Below, piece after piece: positions 23,401 through 37,925 of a stretch of DNA of 64,000 nt. The notes below the pieces were generated by a model. The model worked only from the letters and a program-made list of their open reading frames with translations. It was not told where the DNA came from and did not search any database. Location of the stretch: contig OZ035963.1 of assembly GCA_964034945.1 (NCBI GenBank), positions 67,290,682 through 67,354,681 of the forward strand. Direction: 5' to 3'. Within the stretch, counting starts at the first letter, position 1, and each line of letters begins with the position of its first letter. Origin of the DNA: Chrysopilus asiliformis. Taxonomy: Eukaryota > Arthropoda > Insecta > Diptera > Rhagionidae. Both the position numbers and the translations under genes were made by a program.

Positions 23401-26400
23401 TTTAAAGATATTTGAGAAATTACCTTCCCAGAAAGTGCATAATAAATGCGAAATATTTGGCACCAATTTAACCTTATTTCGATTTAAAAAAATATAATCA
23501 AAAATCTTTAACTTATTAACAAAATTTCATGCAATTTTCGTGGCCTGTAAAGATGTTCAAGGCCAGCCGTGTTAATTGACAACATTTGTCTCCATCATCA
23601 TCATCCCAGGGATCGTTAAGACTTTTACGGTCGCGTAGTTTTTTTTTGGGGTATTCGCGAAACTCATGACGATCAATGATCATCGGTAAACAATCTAAAC
23701 ATGATCACCTCATGTGTTAATTTAACTACATTGCGATTTTGTATTTCACTTATTTCGAATTTGGAAAAAACTATAATTGTGTTAACTCCCCATTTAGTTT
23801 GTCCAATCGTCCGTTGTCCATTTTTGGACCAAACTTCTTTTTTTTCGCTTTTATGCTGTAGACTTTTGTGCGTCTGCGGCGATTCAGGTGTGATGGACGT
23901 TGATCGCTTTTAAAGAAGTTCCGTCATTGCGTAAGAAAGGCCACCAACTTTGTGTGCTAAGTACGTTAAATAATTTCAACCATTTACAATGCATACGATT
24001 GAAAAATGTTGGCGACCGCTTTGTCGTTGTATTTCGATGTGATGTCATATGAATTTTTGGTTGTTTGGGGGAGACTTTCTCTTCGAATCGTAAATTAATA
24101 TTTAAAAAAAAATGTTTTCTTTAGCTTACTGTCATTGAATTTAATGATGAAAAACTTGTTTTTCAGCAAATTTGCATAAAAATGTCAGGGGCATCAGGAA
24201 CAAGGTTAGCTTTTAAGTGAAATACCTAATTGTAATACAAGCGTACCCTAAAATTGATCAAATTAAAAATATAAGGCTAAATACTAGATATCAAACGTTT
24301 AAATTTTTCTCTTAGTTCAGGCGCGCACTGCGATGGAAATAAAGTGGCGAGCTGAGTTTTTAAACACGTTAAAATCGGCACTGTCATATTGGTTTTTACG
24401 TGTTTAAAAAACTTCCTACTTTAGCGCTGTGCTAGCAGCTGTCTAGAAAATATATCTAGAAAACACCCATCACACTATCATAGGCTCCCCCTTTCCTCCT
24501 AAAAGTCTGACCTATTTTATGGACTGCTCCTTTTCTTTAAATTTTTTAAAATTTTTGTTTATCTGTCTGACTGACTGAATGATTGTTTCTGCGTCGTGCA
24601 AAAATTGATTAATAAATTCTAAGGAAATTTTAGCTGTAGGAAAATTCATTTTCATTTTTCTCTGAAAAGCTACTTAATTTTACTCTTGCTAATATTATCA
24701 GAACGTTCCTGTTTGCAAAACTTCAGATAAATCTGAGCCAAAAAATTCAAAAAAATCACCGTCCCAATGATTTTGATGATTTTATTCGATCTGGATGAAT
24801 TCGCTATAAGCGGTTTCCATTTTTATCATAAAACAAAAAACCATATGAATTAAAATTATGAATTACTAAATTTAATACTCCATTAAGCTCACCTCCATCG
24901 ATAACATTGTCTAATTTTGTCCCCGACTTAAACCCTCACCAACTGCGGGTGACTAAAACAGAAGGATGTAAATTTGGTATTCATTACACTCGGTTGGTTT
25001 AAGCTCAAATTACATTACATTTCCACTGGCAGTGACACCGGCCTAGAGGGCACAACACCGTACAGAAGAAAATCCATGTTTTTTTATTGTTATACTTTTT
25101 CCTGTACTTGTGTTGCTGTGAAAACCACTGTCGGGAAATCGGATTAAGTGGGATTTTCCACGGTACGCCCGTACGTATACCATCCGTTGAGTGTTGCTCA
25201 CCCGTAACAAAAAAAAAGATCCAACAACCATAACTAAACCCAACCAATGACACACGAAATGATGACGACATACGGAAAATAGACGGCAACGACCTTTTAC
25301 AATGTTGTAAAATCGATTCGTTATACCGTTTACACCCCAAATTCTATACTACCCCATCATCCATGACTGTATTGTATGAAATCTAAACGACAAATTCAGC
25401 AGGACTAAACCGAGTTTTTTTCATAAACCCTTGGGGGTAGTTTTTATTTTTAGGTGCGGCGGAATACTGAAAATACGTTTTCCGGCACGAATCTAATGGA
25501 AAATGTGAACAGGTAATTTCGTTCACATAAATTCCAAGTTTTATTGAAGCTGAAAACTTTATGGATCATCGGTGGTAGTGTAGGGGTGAGGGGGATGGCT
25601 GGTTGGTTGAAATAGAATGAGGATTCAGGATATGTTTGCAAACATTTTTGGAACGTATCACTGAATCCGATCTGGTTCCCATTCTATAAATATCCCAATC
25701 AACTTACAACTAGTCAAGCACAATCCATTAGGTGATTTCTAGTAAAAAATATTAAACCTAAAGCTAGAAATACACTACATGTTACTGATGATTCCTTTTC
25801 TACATATACAAAATATTGGATCAAGTCAGATTGATTTTTATTTCTTAATAGTTGAATGTTTCTTTTCTTGGAATTTCTATATTTCTGGTAAATGTGTATC
25901 CACCTTTAGGTGTAATTTTAGGATATCCAATAATGGGGTGTTAGAACACTGGTTTTCTGTAATACCTGTGCAATAACATTTTCTGCTTGTTGAACGAATA
26001 TGGGAGTTTTTTTTTCCATCTATTTCCGTAAATGTCCTCGATGTTTAGTATGTCGAAAAACAATTTACCACACCCTGGTTGTTTGAAGGTGGTGCTACAT
26101 TCACGGCGATTAGGCATCAACAGGCTGTGAGTATTTTGTGTCAAGGAAATTTACACTTGACATATATTTGGATATATATTTATTCAAAGGCACAAAAATA
26201 GCTTTTAGTCGATTAGGAAATTATGATATAATTAGAATACAATTCATGTTTTAATCTGGTTTGATTATTTTTGATGATGGTGACAATAGTAGGTTAAAAT
26301 TTTGAACTTCTCAATTGCTTAGAAACGTTAATAGTGCCACCACGCTCTCCCTGACCGTAGACTAATTACAGTCTGAGCTGCTAGGTTCGACGAATTTTTG

Positions 26401-28049
26401 TAAATTGAATTCATTTATCCATTTTAAAATCACAATTTAAGACATAAAATATGAAACAAGTATTTAGAATGGCGTAAACCGGAATTTTCACATCTAAGAT
26501 GATTTGTTTTTAGTCCTACAATGCGCGATTTTTTTAAAATTAAAAATAACAACATATTTGTGTAAATTAATGCAATTGCTCTACTTTTCCTCAATTTAAC
26601 GCAATTACTCCAATTTTTTTCATTGAAGGCCATTCTTTGATCAAAAAATTTGATGCAAAACTAATTTGTTCTCAATAAATTCTTTATAAAAACGGCAATG
26701 AAATATATATTCATCTGAATTGCATTTAGTAATTTGTTTTGAAACCTGTGATTGCCGTGTAATAAGGATATTCATAAAATTTTAATGCCTAATTAAAGCG
26801 TCCATGCACCCACACCTGGGTTACGCAATTCTTACTCTTTGGATACACGAACAACACAAGATTAGATAAAATGAAGTGAAGAAACTCTCAATTCATTTGC
26901 TGTAAAGAGTAGAAAACTCATTAACACTAAACTGTATGAGCTCTGAATGAGTTTTGAGTTTTTCCGTGACTTGAAAAGTTGAAAAGAAGTCTCAGAAATT
27001 CACATAATTTCCATTGAAATGCATATGCGCCGAACCCATCATTAAACCCTCGATGCTGATATTTCGTAATCGTTTCGAATTCCATCTTGAAATTATGCTG
27101 TAAATCGCATCTATAACAAAAGTTAAAATTCCTTGACTCCAGTGTCATTCATGATGCTCTTCAATATGTTACGATCAAAATAATAACTCCACCTATGCAC
27201 GGGCGCATACCTGAGATGATTTTCGTTTCCGTAACACACACAGGGTACAAATTATAAGATTTTTTCCGAAATCTCGCGTAATCTTTGGTTCCACATAAAG
27301 CAGAAAAAAGCAGTCAAAGTGCTCATTTCGCAGTTGGGTGACGCTCCAAATTGCTACATCCGACCAGAACTGTTCATTAAAAAGTTGGTTTTTTTTAATT
27401 TCTTACAATTTTCGTGAACCCGAATATTGGATAATTTTCGCTTGTCGAGAGGCAGAACGAATTTGATCACGATCATCATCTGATTTTGTAATTGCTAGGA
27501 TTTTTTCCAAAAGAAAGAAAAATTTTATATGAAAAACGAGTTTTTCCCGTCAATTAAATTCTGATACAGAGAAAAATAGTATATTTATCTTTCTCTTTTT
27601 TTTCCTAGCCCGATAGAGACAACTTTTTCCATAAAGTTTCCTTACGCTGCAATTCAACAACTTTAATTTTCACAATCACAAAACTTGCTCTCTTACTTTG
27701 CAATAAAGAAAACAAAAAATTTCTGAATTAAATGTTAGGTATTTCGCAATGATACATGGTCTAGATTTTAACTACTTCCACATTTGTCTACGATACATAT
27801 TTCTGTAGCTCTGTTTGTGCCCAGTTTATGTTTATGCTATTCACATAACACAGCATAAGTTAGTAGCTCAACAATTGGCTAATCGTTACTACGTGTACAC
27901 ACGCATCTAGCCGTGTAAACATGCCCACCGTAACCAAATGATCTCTCAGACAATTGTCCGAAACGATCTTTAAGTGTTTTAAATTTGTCTTAACTAACCG
28001 AAAAAATAGTTCCTCAATTCAATTTGATTTTCAATTAGATTTCGATTAA

Positions 28050-28090
28050 TTTACGATTTTTTTTCAATTTTTCATTTCAGGTGAGTTGAA
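28050..28090 (+). promoter_or_regulatory. Candidate recursive (ratchet) splice site
   Basis: A long T-rich tract ends in CATTTCAG at 28080 and runs straight into GTGAGT at 28081. This acceptor-donor juxtaposition has the same form and strand as the one at 6431/6432, about 21.6 kb away, a spacing plausible for ratchet points in a long insect intron. Confidence 0.4.
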
Positions 28091-28760
28091 CTTCTAGCGC
28101 GCAACATGACGCAAATTTGTACAATTGTTAGGTGAAGTTCATGTAACGAAAATCCGGCGTTATTTTGATCAAATCAAGTGATGACTTTGCGAAAATTATG
28201 GTCAAAGGTATAAGGTAGGATCTACGGATTATTTTTAGTATTGTTTGCATACATTGAAGATAATACTGAATAAAATTTCCGCCTGTTACGTTTGTGCTTA
28301 GACGGAATTTTAATGCAACAAATTGATATTTTTTTTCTTCGGATCAATTGCAAAATTGAAAACAATTGTGTCTATTGGGTTCAAAACGAGTCTACTCCAT
28401 TTTTGAAAAAAATGAGGTTACGATTGATTTTGTTTCCCACTGTTGGTTCCCACAACTTACTTAACCATTGGTTATGATCAAAACTGTTTTACACCGTTAA
28501 AAATCGGTTTGAAAATGCGGTTTAGTTTCAAAATGGTTCTATTCCCTATGTATGTAAGAATCAAAGCGAGCCTATTCCATTGAGTATCAAAGTGGTGCTA
28601 TTCCCATTGCAACTAATAACCAAGGCAGAAAATATAATCAAAGTGAGTCTTTTTGCATAAAATTATTTTAGCGCGAAAAGGTAAAATTAAGAGTTTTGTT
28701 TTTAGGGAATGCAATACCGGAGGTAATCTCTACACCGGTAGTTCGGTATTGTAAAATGAT

Positions 28761-28780
28761 AATACCGGGATCCCGGTATT
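28761..28780. repeat. 20-bp perfect palindrome
   Basis: AATACCGGGATCCCGGTATT is an exact 20-bp palindrome, and related words (AATACCGG near 28712, TTCGGTATT near 28742) lie within 60 bp. It is inside the foldback element. Confidence 0.8.
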
Positions 28781-28824
28781 GCTTTCACTATTTGTTTTAT
28801 TATCATTATTTGTCATCATAGTTA

Positions 28825-29410
28825 GGGTGAAAACATAACAAAAGCTATAATTGCCAATCTGGCAATTATTGAAAACCCGTACGGTGATATTCGTATCATA
28901 ATTTGAGCAGTTGTACCAAAATTTCTCTTTGAAGTCAAACTTTCCAATTAGATTTTTTAAAATTTATTCCAATCGGATTTTGATGTATGGGAGTTTTATG
29001 TAGAATCATATCCTAAATAACTTTTGTTCTTGCACTTTTTTGATAAGATGCACCGTTTTTGAGATATTCACAAAAACCGTTTTCGTTCGTATGGGGGGTA
29101 CCCCCCCCCCCTTCCCTTATGGGTAATTTTTGCCCATGAACGAACTTAGCCTCGCATTTTTCGAAAAACGGATCCACGCAAAATTTCAAGTCTGTAGCTC
29201 AATCCGTGCGCCCGCAATCCGCGCCACAGACAGACAGACAGACGGACGGACAGACGGACAGACAGACGAACGGACATGCAAAATTGAATTTTTTTTATCA
29301 TTCTAAACACACTGGTGTAATTCATTTTTGTGTGTGATGACGGGATCTTGGCGTTACAAACGGTAAAGCAAAGTTAATATAGCCTTTGGTTTCACCATAC
29401 GGGTATAAAA
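28825..29410 (-). repeat. Interspersed repeat R1 nested in the foldback element
   Basis: This minus copy has GATTTTGATGTATGG, AAATTTCAAGTCTGTAGCTC, a CAGA/CGGA microsatellite at about 29223-29275 and a C-run GTACCCCCCCCCCC. It ends near GTGTAATTCATTTTTGTGTG. Its nesting shows that R1 moved after, or was carried by, the foldback element. Confidence 0.6.
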
Positions 29411-30007
29411 AACATTACTTGTTAAGAAGTTTACTGTGTAATAAATGAATAACAATAATATGAAGAAAGGGAAAACATTTTTTACTTGACTTGAATTGAC
29501 TTGAATTTATTTGTTATGTTCAAAAGTCATCTATTCCACGCTCATTATTTTCAAAGCGGTTCTATTACAAGGGGTTAGCGTCAAAGTGGTTCTATTCCAA
29601 ATTAAATATTGAAATTTTGGAAAACCTAGGTGCTTCTGATTTATGACACTTATAATATTAGCTTTTATGATGTTGCACTTTAATTTGAAGATGCAGAGAT
29701 TTCGGTTGGTTGGTGCATACATTAACTATAGCTTTTTCTGCATTATCTCGAAATCGCTTATAGTGGAGTAGACTCGTTTTGAACCTAATAGACACAATTG
29801 TCATCTTAATTAGATTAAAATAGAATTAGGAGTATTGGATTTTGGGTAATTTATCATGTAAACAAACTGTAGTACGTGAGAGAATTGGCAAAAAAAGTAT
29901 ATTCGCTTATTGGGATAAAAAACGCGATCTAGAATACTTGAGGCTTTCTTCACATAATGTGTATGTAAAACTTCAACATTCGACTAGAAATTCTTACAAT
30001 TTACAGC

Positions 30008-30084
30008 CCAAGCAACATTTATGTTAATCGTGGTGCTATCGGTCGACATATGTCAGCATCGCGAATGACATAAATGCTGGTTGG
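30008..30084. other. Pre-miRNA-like imperfect hairpin
   Basis: Arms 30008-30037 and 30055-30084 pair over about 30 positions with three G-U wobbles and three mismatches around a 17-nt loop. Size and imperfect pairing resemble a miRNA precursor. The stem word GACATAAATGC is also found in a dispersed repeat, so a small transposon relic is equally likely. Confidence 0.25.
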
Positions 30085-30941
30085 AAAGTGTGTGACTTTT
30101 CATTTTTAGGAAAAACCATAAAACTTACAAAATTGTTTTATTTCCAGTCAGTATATCATAATTTTTGATAAAAATGCTATATTTCTATTGAGAAAAAAGA
30201 AAAAAAATCGTCTTGTCCCAAACTGGTCTTACTTGGGGCAAAAATTTCGGGATTTTTTTCCTTTCTTTATTCTTGATTGGGTGATATTATGTAAGAAAAG
30301 ATCATCCCGATTGACCTTAAATTTCTCACCGGACTTCCTTCAAATTGCTGTTAATTACAGGTTACCAAATCGTAACCAATTTGTCCATGACAGACTTCTA
30401 TGGACTTCCCGCTGCCTGGGGGTATCGCAAATTTGCCCTCAAAGTAATTTAAATCGGCAAAATTCGCCAATAAAACACAAAATACGTCAATAGATACCCA
30501 TTTAAGCCTGCAATCATCCCGAGTGACTTACTCGATTCATCATAATATCTAGTAATTTACCTAAACGTCGATTACCTCCTAAATAACCTGTCGACCACGT
30601 AAAAATGACCACACGGTGACCTGTTCGATGACTTAAACTTAAGCAGTGATTACATAACGTTCATATGTCGATTTGTTTTTCTTCACTAATTCTATGTGCA
30701 TTACGGCGTGGCATGACAACCGGTTGCTCTCGTATTCAAAGTTATGAATTATAATTTTTGCCTCATTATCACTGTTTCTTATTAACTAATTGTAAGACGT
30801 TGAATTGGGTGGAAATTACTGACTCGACCGGTCCACCTAATACTAGTTAAGTCTTCGAAAAGCGGGCTATGAACTAATTTACCTGAAATGGTCATTAGCG
30901 AAAGGTGTTGCCGGGATTTTCAGTACAATTAATGTTTGTGG

Positions 30942-31731
30942 CTACACTCTAGAAAATTTTATTGTAATTTTACCCCTATTATCGTAGGAAACCATTTTCC
31001 TACGATAATAGGGGTAAAATTACACCGAGTCGTAATGGCTTAAAAGCTATGCATTTTTACTCATTTTGTGGCGTACAAAAGCCTCTTTTACGGGGGAACT
31101 TTAAGCTAAATAAGAAGTAAAAGTACAATACGGGTGTAATTTTACGACATGGATGTTTAAAATTACCACATTTTTGTTATAATTTTCCTCCTATTTGGTA
31201 GCAAAACCGCGTCTTAAAAGTGTAATTTTACGACATTTTTTGTTTAAAATTACACCGAAACTGGTATTAGAATTTCTCGGCTTTTACGGTCTGCAAAAAC
31301 AAAAATATTATATTATTTTTGCGGATGTTTTCACATCCAAATTTCCCGGGCATGTCTGCCATGTGGCAGGCGCCACACAGGATTTTGGTAGAGTAAAACT
31401 CGATTCGAGTATTTATACTCCGATGCCACAAACCTTATGCGAATTATAAGGTTAAGGTTAAATTGTCCGTACAATAATGCAAAAATACCCTGCGAGCGTG
31501 TTTTTACACCAAAATGAGAGTAAAAATACGAATATTGGTCGAAATTTTACGCATTGTTTAAAATTACCCTATTTCTAGTGTAAGATTAATGTTTTTTGGG
31601 TTATTTTACAACTTAAATGGTGTGCGAGCTAAATTCTGATTTTTTTTCGAAATTTTACGACGTTTTTGCAAATTTACCCCGTTTTTACCCCATTTTTCGG
31701 TTTAAATTCAAATTCATTTTCTACAGTGTAG
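30942..31731. mobile_element. Non-autonomous TIR element with internal hairpin
   Basis: The ends CTACACTCTAGAAAAT (30942) and, in reverse complement, CTACACTGTAGAAAAT (31716-31731) match at 15 of 16 positions. The interior repeats GTAATTTTAC / GTAAAATTAC words many times. A perfect 28-bp inverted repeat with a 4-nt loop lies at the left end (30964-30991 and 30996-31023). No transposase is present, and no clear target duplication was found. Confidence 0.5.
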
Positions 31732-33350
31732 TTTTGTTGTCGGTCTGATCGGCTCGGCTCATCCATGAAATTGTTAATTAGGAGTTTTTTTTCGCCATAA
31801 TTTGTTGCTACAATTGTACGAATCTGTGGGTATTGTGCGTAAATTGAGTGGATTTTGCGTGTTTCCTTTAATCGACGGATCTGTATGCCAATTTAGGAAA
31901 TTTCGGTTGATTCACGTCATGTTCATTTGTCCCTTCTTCGGTAATTACGCAGATTTTATTTGAATTGAAGGGTCAATATTTGCTATAATCTAATCATTGC
32001 GTAATCGTAACTTTTTGGTATTGTTCAATAAAATCTTACGTAGGTATATATCAGATATTTGCCACGTGATTCTTATAATCAGAGTTCTATCGCTACAGAC
32101 ATTTGTTATTTATATTTTTAGATTCTTATCAATGACGATCTTTTGTTATTCAAAAACATTTAGTAAGGGGCGATCTCCATACAGCCGATGTTTTCAAAGA
32201 TAGCAAATACAGCTTTTACCGAAAGGGAGAAAACAACCGACCTACAAATTTTTTCGTCTTCTGCAGTTCTAAAAAGTTCTAATTTCCCCAACCGAATTTC
32301 GATCTGCAGATGATTCCCCTCAACAACAGATGAACTTGTTGCAATTTGCTTAAGGACGATGCAGAAATTAGCATACAATCGACTTCACTCGAAAGGAAGA
32401 AGTCCATAATTTCCATAAATGTGGTAGGGAGGCTTCGGGTGCTTTTATTCAGTCACTCGTACAGAAAATTACTAAAGTTCTGGTTTTCTGATTTTTTCCG
32501 TCAGATAAGGCAAAACGAACGTCATTATTTTTACGGTCAAATTAAAGTTAAACACACTATTTGTTTTGATAGAAAATACCGGATTTTTCCTGAATTTTTT
32601 TCTTCAAGAAAAAATTATACTAGATTAAATTACTATCAAAGATCTAAAATTAAAATTGTTTTCCTATTTTCATGATGCAAATTTGATAGGAAATGCAATT
32701 AAGCCAAGTCAGGAATTTATTAATTAATCGCTAAGAACCTTCAACATATGTTTAAAATTTGCTACAAACTGTATGTAACTGAGATAAAGATGCTGTAACA
32801 TCTGTAACAAAAAGCATTTAAATTTCCATCTTATAGCTCTTCGCGTGGGAATCACATCTCTTGTTTACCGCCAGTGTGTGATTCAAATTACTTAACATCT
32901 CACGAGAAATGTTTACCTGTCTTACACGAGCAAAGTGCTTTCTTTCGATTTTCTTCAAGTGTTTTAGCTACTGAAACTGAGGTAGTTATTCGCTCTTCAA
33001 AGTAAGATTTTCATAGAAAAGTATTTGACTGTTTAGTCTCACTAATTAGAAAACGGTTCACGAGTACTTGTGATTCTTGTTGTTTTTCTTCCAATTGGAG
33101 TTTGAAATTTACCTGTCAGGTTGACATGATTTTAGCTTAATTGGTGACAGGAGAATGGGAACTGAAAAAATCTTTCAACGGAAGTGAAGCGAAAAAACAC
33201 ATAAGCTTATGACCACCAGAAAGTTACGCAAGCTTTCGCGTTGGCGTTTTAAAAAACATGCAAAATTTCACAAAAATGGAAGTAAACACACAATACCTAA
33301 GATTATATTTATTGAAATTCAATAAAATCACATGAAATAACAAAAAAAAA

Positions 33351-36057
<2,707 letters not shown>

Positions 36058-36746
36058 TGTACAGTAAAATCCTAACTAAACTTATTTAGCTGCTGATCAA
36101 CTTATAAAATCTGTTAGTTTTTTGAAATGGTTATTTGTTCTTATTTTTATTTATATCGAGATAAAGCCACAAACAAACAAATATTCATGCAATATTTAAG
36201 TGATAAGTAAATTTGCTTCGAGAGTTTTGAATTGTAAAAGATCATCATTAGTATGAAGCAAAATTTTAAATTAATTTTTAAGATTAGTAATTCTAGATAG
36301 GCAAAATTTTTCTTAAAATTTCACGAAACCTTTTTAGGATTGACTGTGCCTCTGACCGCTTAGCGATTCAAGCCCCTCTCCCGGCTAGACTACGGCCTGT
36401 AATTTTCCGATTCTCTTCGGCCTTGAGCTTCGCACTTGTGGTATTGATTAGACAAAATTTTTTGTATATATTCACTTTCTGTTAAGATTGGCATTTGCAG
36501 ACAGATTTTTTTCGAAAATTTTTGTCCAAGAGATTAAAAATGTCCGGAAAAATGCAGTATCTGTGGGACATTTTAATGGCAGCACGCAACAATATGTGGC
36601 ATTTATGTCTAATTGAGACGACCACAAGTTTAAATACTGATAAAAAACTGTCCAATCGCACCATTTACGTTAACCGTGACGTTAAAGATTATCAGATGTA
36701 TGGACGACATCGTTAAGGTCACGGTTGACATAAAACGTCACGGTTG
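36058..36746. other. Upstream region of gene B up to the gypsy insertion
   Basis: This is the presumed promoter region of B. A stretch at 36510-36630 (TTTTTGTCCAAGAGATTAAA, then GCATTTATGTCTAATTGAGA) resembles 22310-22400 and is probably a dispersed repeat. GTCACGGTTGA occurs twice near 36718-36748, just before the gypsy target site. No gene is seen. Confidence 0.5.
36102..36108 (-). promoter_or_regulatory. TATA-like box of GMC gene B
   Basis: TTTATAA on the minus strand, with a TCAG initiator-like word about 15-20 bp downstream, lies just before the exon 1 Met at 36057. It implies a very short 5' leader. Confidence 0.35.
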
Positions 36747-36750
36747 ATCT

Positions 36751-36956
36751 TGTGGCAACACTATTTTGCCACAATTTGGATTGGCACTACGGCCAATATC
36801 AAGCTCGCAGTTGCAGTTTAACTTTCATTGAATTAACGAGTATTAAAATGTCGCGCCGGTTTAATTAATTTGATTCCGATTATTATAACTTTTTATATTA
36901 ATAAATCATTGTTAAATAATAACAAGTAGTTTAATATTAACTATTCGACCCCCATA
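36751..36956 (+). repeat. 5' long terminal repeat
   Basis: It starts TGTGGCAACACTATTTTGCC and ends CGACCCCCATA, and is the same as 41034-41239 base for base as far as I can read. The exact 3' edge could shift by one to three bases because AAT follows both copies. Confidence 0.9.
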
Positions 36957-36958
36957 AT

Positions 36959-36970
36959 TGGTGACCCCGA
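36959..36970 (+). other. Primer binding site (tRNA-Trp)
   Basis: TGGTGACCCCGA starts two bases after the 5' LTR and complements the CCA-ended 3' terminus of eukaryotic tRNA-Trp. Confidence 0.75.
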
Positions 36971-37070
36971 ATTTACGAAATACGCGGCGTGAGTTGTAAG
37001 AAAACAAAAGATTTTCGATAAAAAAAGACGAACGCAAAATTCTGGAATTTTCGAGAAAAAATTTAAAGCA

Positions 37071-37925
37071 ATGTCTACGAACGACACACATTCAGCCGGG
37101 GAAACGTCTCTAACATCGAATTTGGATTTACCCAGTTCTGTTTTGGGAAGGCCGACTGCTGCAACATCGGAATTAGCCAGAGTTTCTGTAAAGGTTCCAC
37201 CTTTCTGGAAGGCGAAGCCTCTCCTATGGTTTGCTCAAGTGGAGTCGCAATTTTTTGCTTCAGGCGTAACTGTGGACGCAACTAAATATCATACTGTTGT
37301 TGCAGCGATAGAATCAAACGTTTTGTCACAAATTAGTGATTTGATTTTGCATCCGCCCAGTGAACAAATGTATGCTACTCTTAAACAGAGACTTATCGAA
37401 CAATATGCGGAATCCGAGACAAAAAGGTTGCGAAAACTTTTGCAGGAATTGGAGTTGGGGGATTCTAAACCTTCGCATTTGTTACGTGAAATGCGCGAAC
37501 TTGCCGAAAATAAAGTCAACGAAGAATTATTGAAATCAATGTGGATGCAACGACTTCCTACTAATATTCGCACAATAATATCAATAAGCAGTGATTCGTT
37601 AGACAAAGTTGCCGCTTTAGCAGACAAAATTGCTGAAACAACAGAATTTTCGCAAGTTGAAGCCTTTTCGTCACGTCGAGACCCGTCAACAGAGGAATTG
37701 TTAAAGAAGATCAACGAACTGTCGAAAGAAGTAGCAAATTTACAATCCTCAAATTCAACTCGCAGAGCAAGATCTTCAACTCCAGGTCGTCAGAATAGAG
37801 CGCGTTCTAAATCCAACACACAAAACTCGAATCAGCAAAACTCAACGTTATGTTGGTATCACGAACGTTTTGGTAACAAGGCTCGAAGCTGCCGACAACC
37901 TTGTTCATTTAAAAAGGAAAACTAG
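37071..37925 (+). CDS. gag: Gypsy Gag protein
   Basis: This 284-residue protein would form the cytoplasmic virus-like particle and package element RNA. The Met start lies 114 bp after the 5' LTR. A Gag core with [10 protein letters not shown] at about residues 45-54 is followed by a basic Ser/Arg/Asn-rich linker (about 230-255) and a single zinc finger C261-H264-C274-C278 (CWYH...C...C, CX2HX9CX3C), the CHCC form of the CsRn1 clade and not the usual CCHC. It ends in TAG 15 bp into an overlap with the pol frame, which is in the -1 phase relative to gag. TTTAAAAAGGAAAAC just before the stop is a possible slippage region. Confidence 0.9.
   Translation: MSTNDTHSAGETSLTSNLDLPSSVLGRPTAATSELARVSVKVPPFWKAKPLLWFAQVESQFFASGVTVDATKYHTVVAAIESNVLSQISDLILHPPSEQMYATLKQRLIEQYAESETKRLRKLLQELELGDSKPSHLLREMRELAENKVNEELLKSMWMQRLPTNIRTIISISSDSLDKVAALADKIAETTEFSQVEAFSSRRDPSTEELLKKINELSKEVANLQSSNSTRRARSSTPGRQNRARSKSNTQNSNQQNSTLCWYHERFGNKARSCRQPCSFKKEN

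Larger units (their letters stand above)
28362..29801. mobile_element. Foldback-type element with subterminal iterons
   Basis: Terminal inverted repeats of about 38 bp (28362-28399 and 29764-29801, starting ACAATTGTGTCTATT and containing GGTTCAAAACGAGTCTACTC) differ at only one or two places. Just inside them an 18-bp word, consensus TCAAAGYGGTTCTATTCC, recurs about four times on the left (28528, 28562, 28589, 28639) and twice on the right (29551, 29581), and a diverged form is part of the terminal repeat. There is no transposase, and an R1 copy fills the middle. The class is unknown. Confidence 0.6.
20413..33350. other. 12.9 kb gene-poor, repeat-rich spacer
   Basis: I find no coding exon here. 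Open frames such as those near 21.0-21.4 and 25.0-25.3 kb overlap in several frames, lack motifs and have no splice context. Contents that can be supported are the nested foldback element at 28362-29801, the TIR element at 30942-31731, a hairpin at 30008-30084, an acceptor-donor juxtaposition at 28080/28081 and a weak repeat near 22300-22400 that resembles 36510-36630. The promoter of gene A must lie at its left end, but no clear TATA box is seen. Confidence 0.6.

Noticed and set aside
25005..25340. 111-codon minus-strand frame
   Set aside because: It overlaps another frame of 70 codons, is Phe/Cys/Ser-rich in the way translated AT-rich DNA is, and has no recognisable domain.
36340..36440. 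tRNA or rRNA-like segment with an A-box-like TAGTCTAGCCGG on the minus strand
   Set aside because: The B-box-like word is about 18 nt away, too close for a tRNA gene, and no cloverleaf can be drawn.
37905..37925. Canonical -1 slippery heptamer at the gag-pol junction
   Set aside because: TTTAAAAAGGAAAAC is A-rich, but no X XXY YYZ heptamer is in the gag reading phase; only a possible slip region is claimed.
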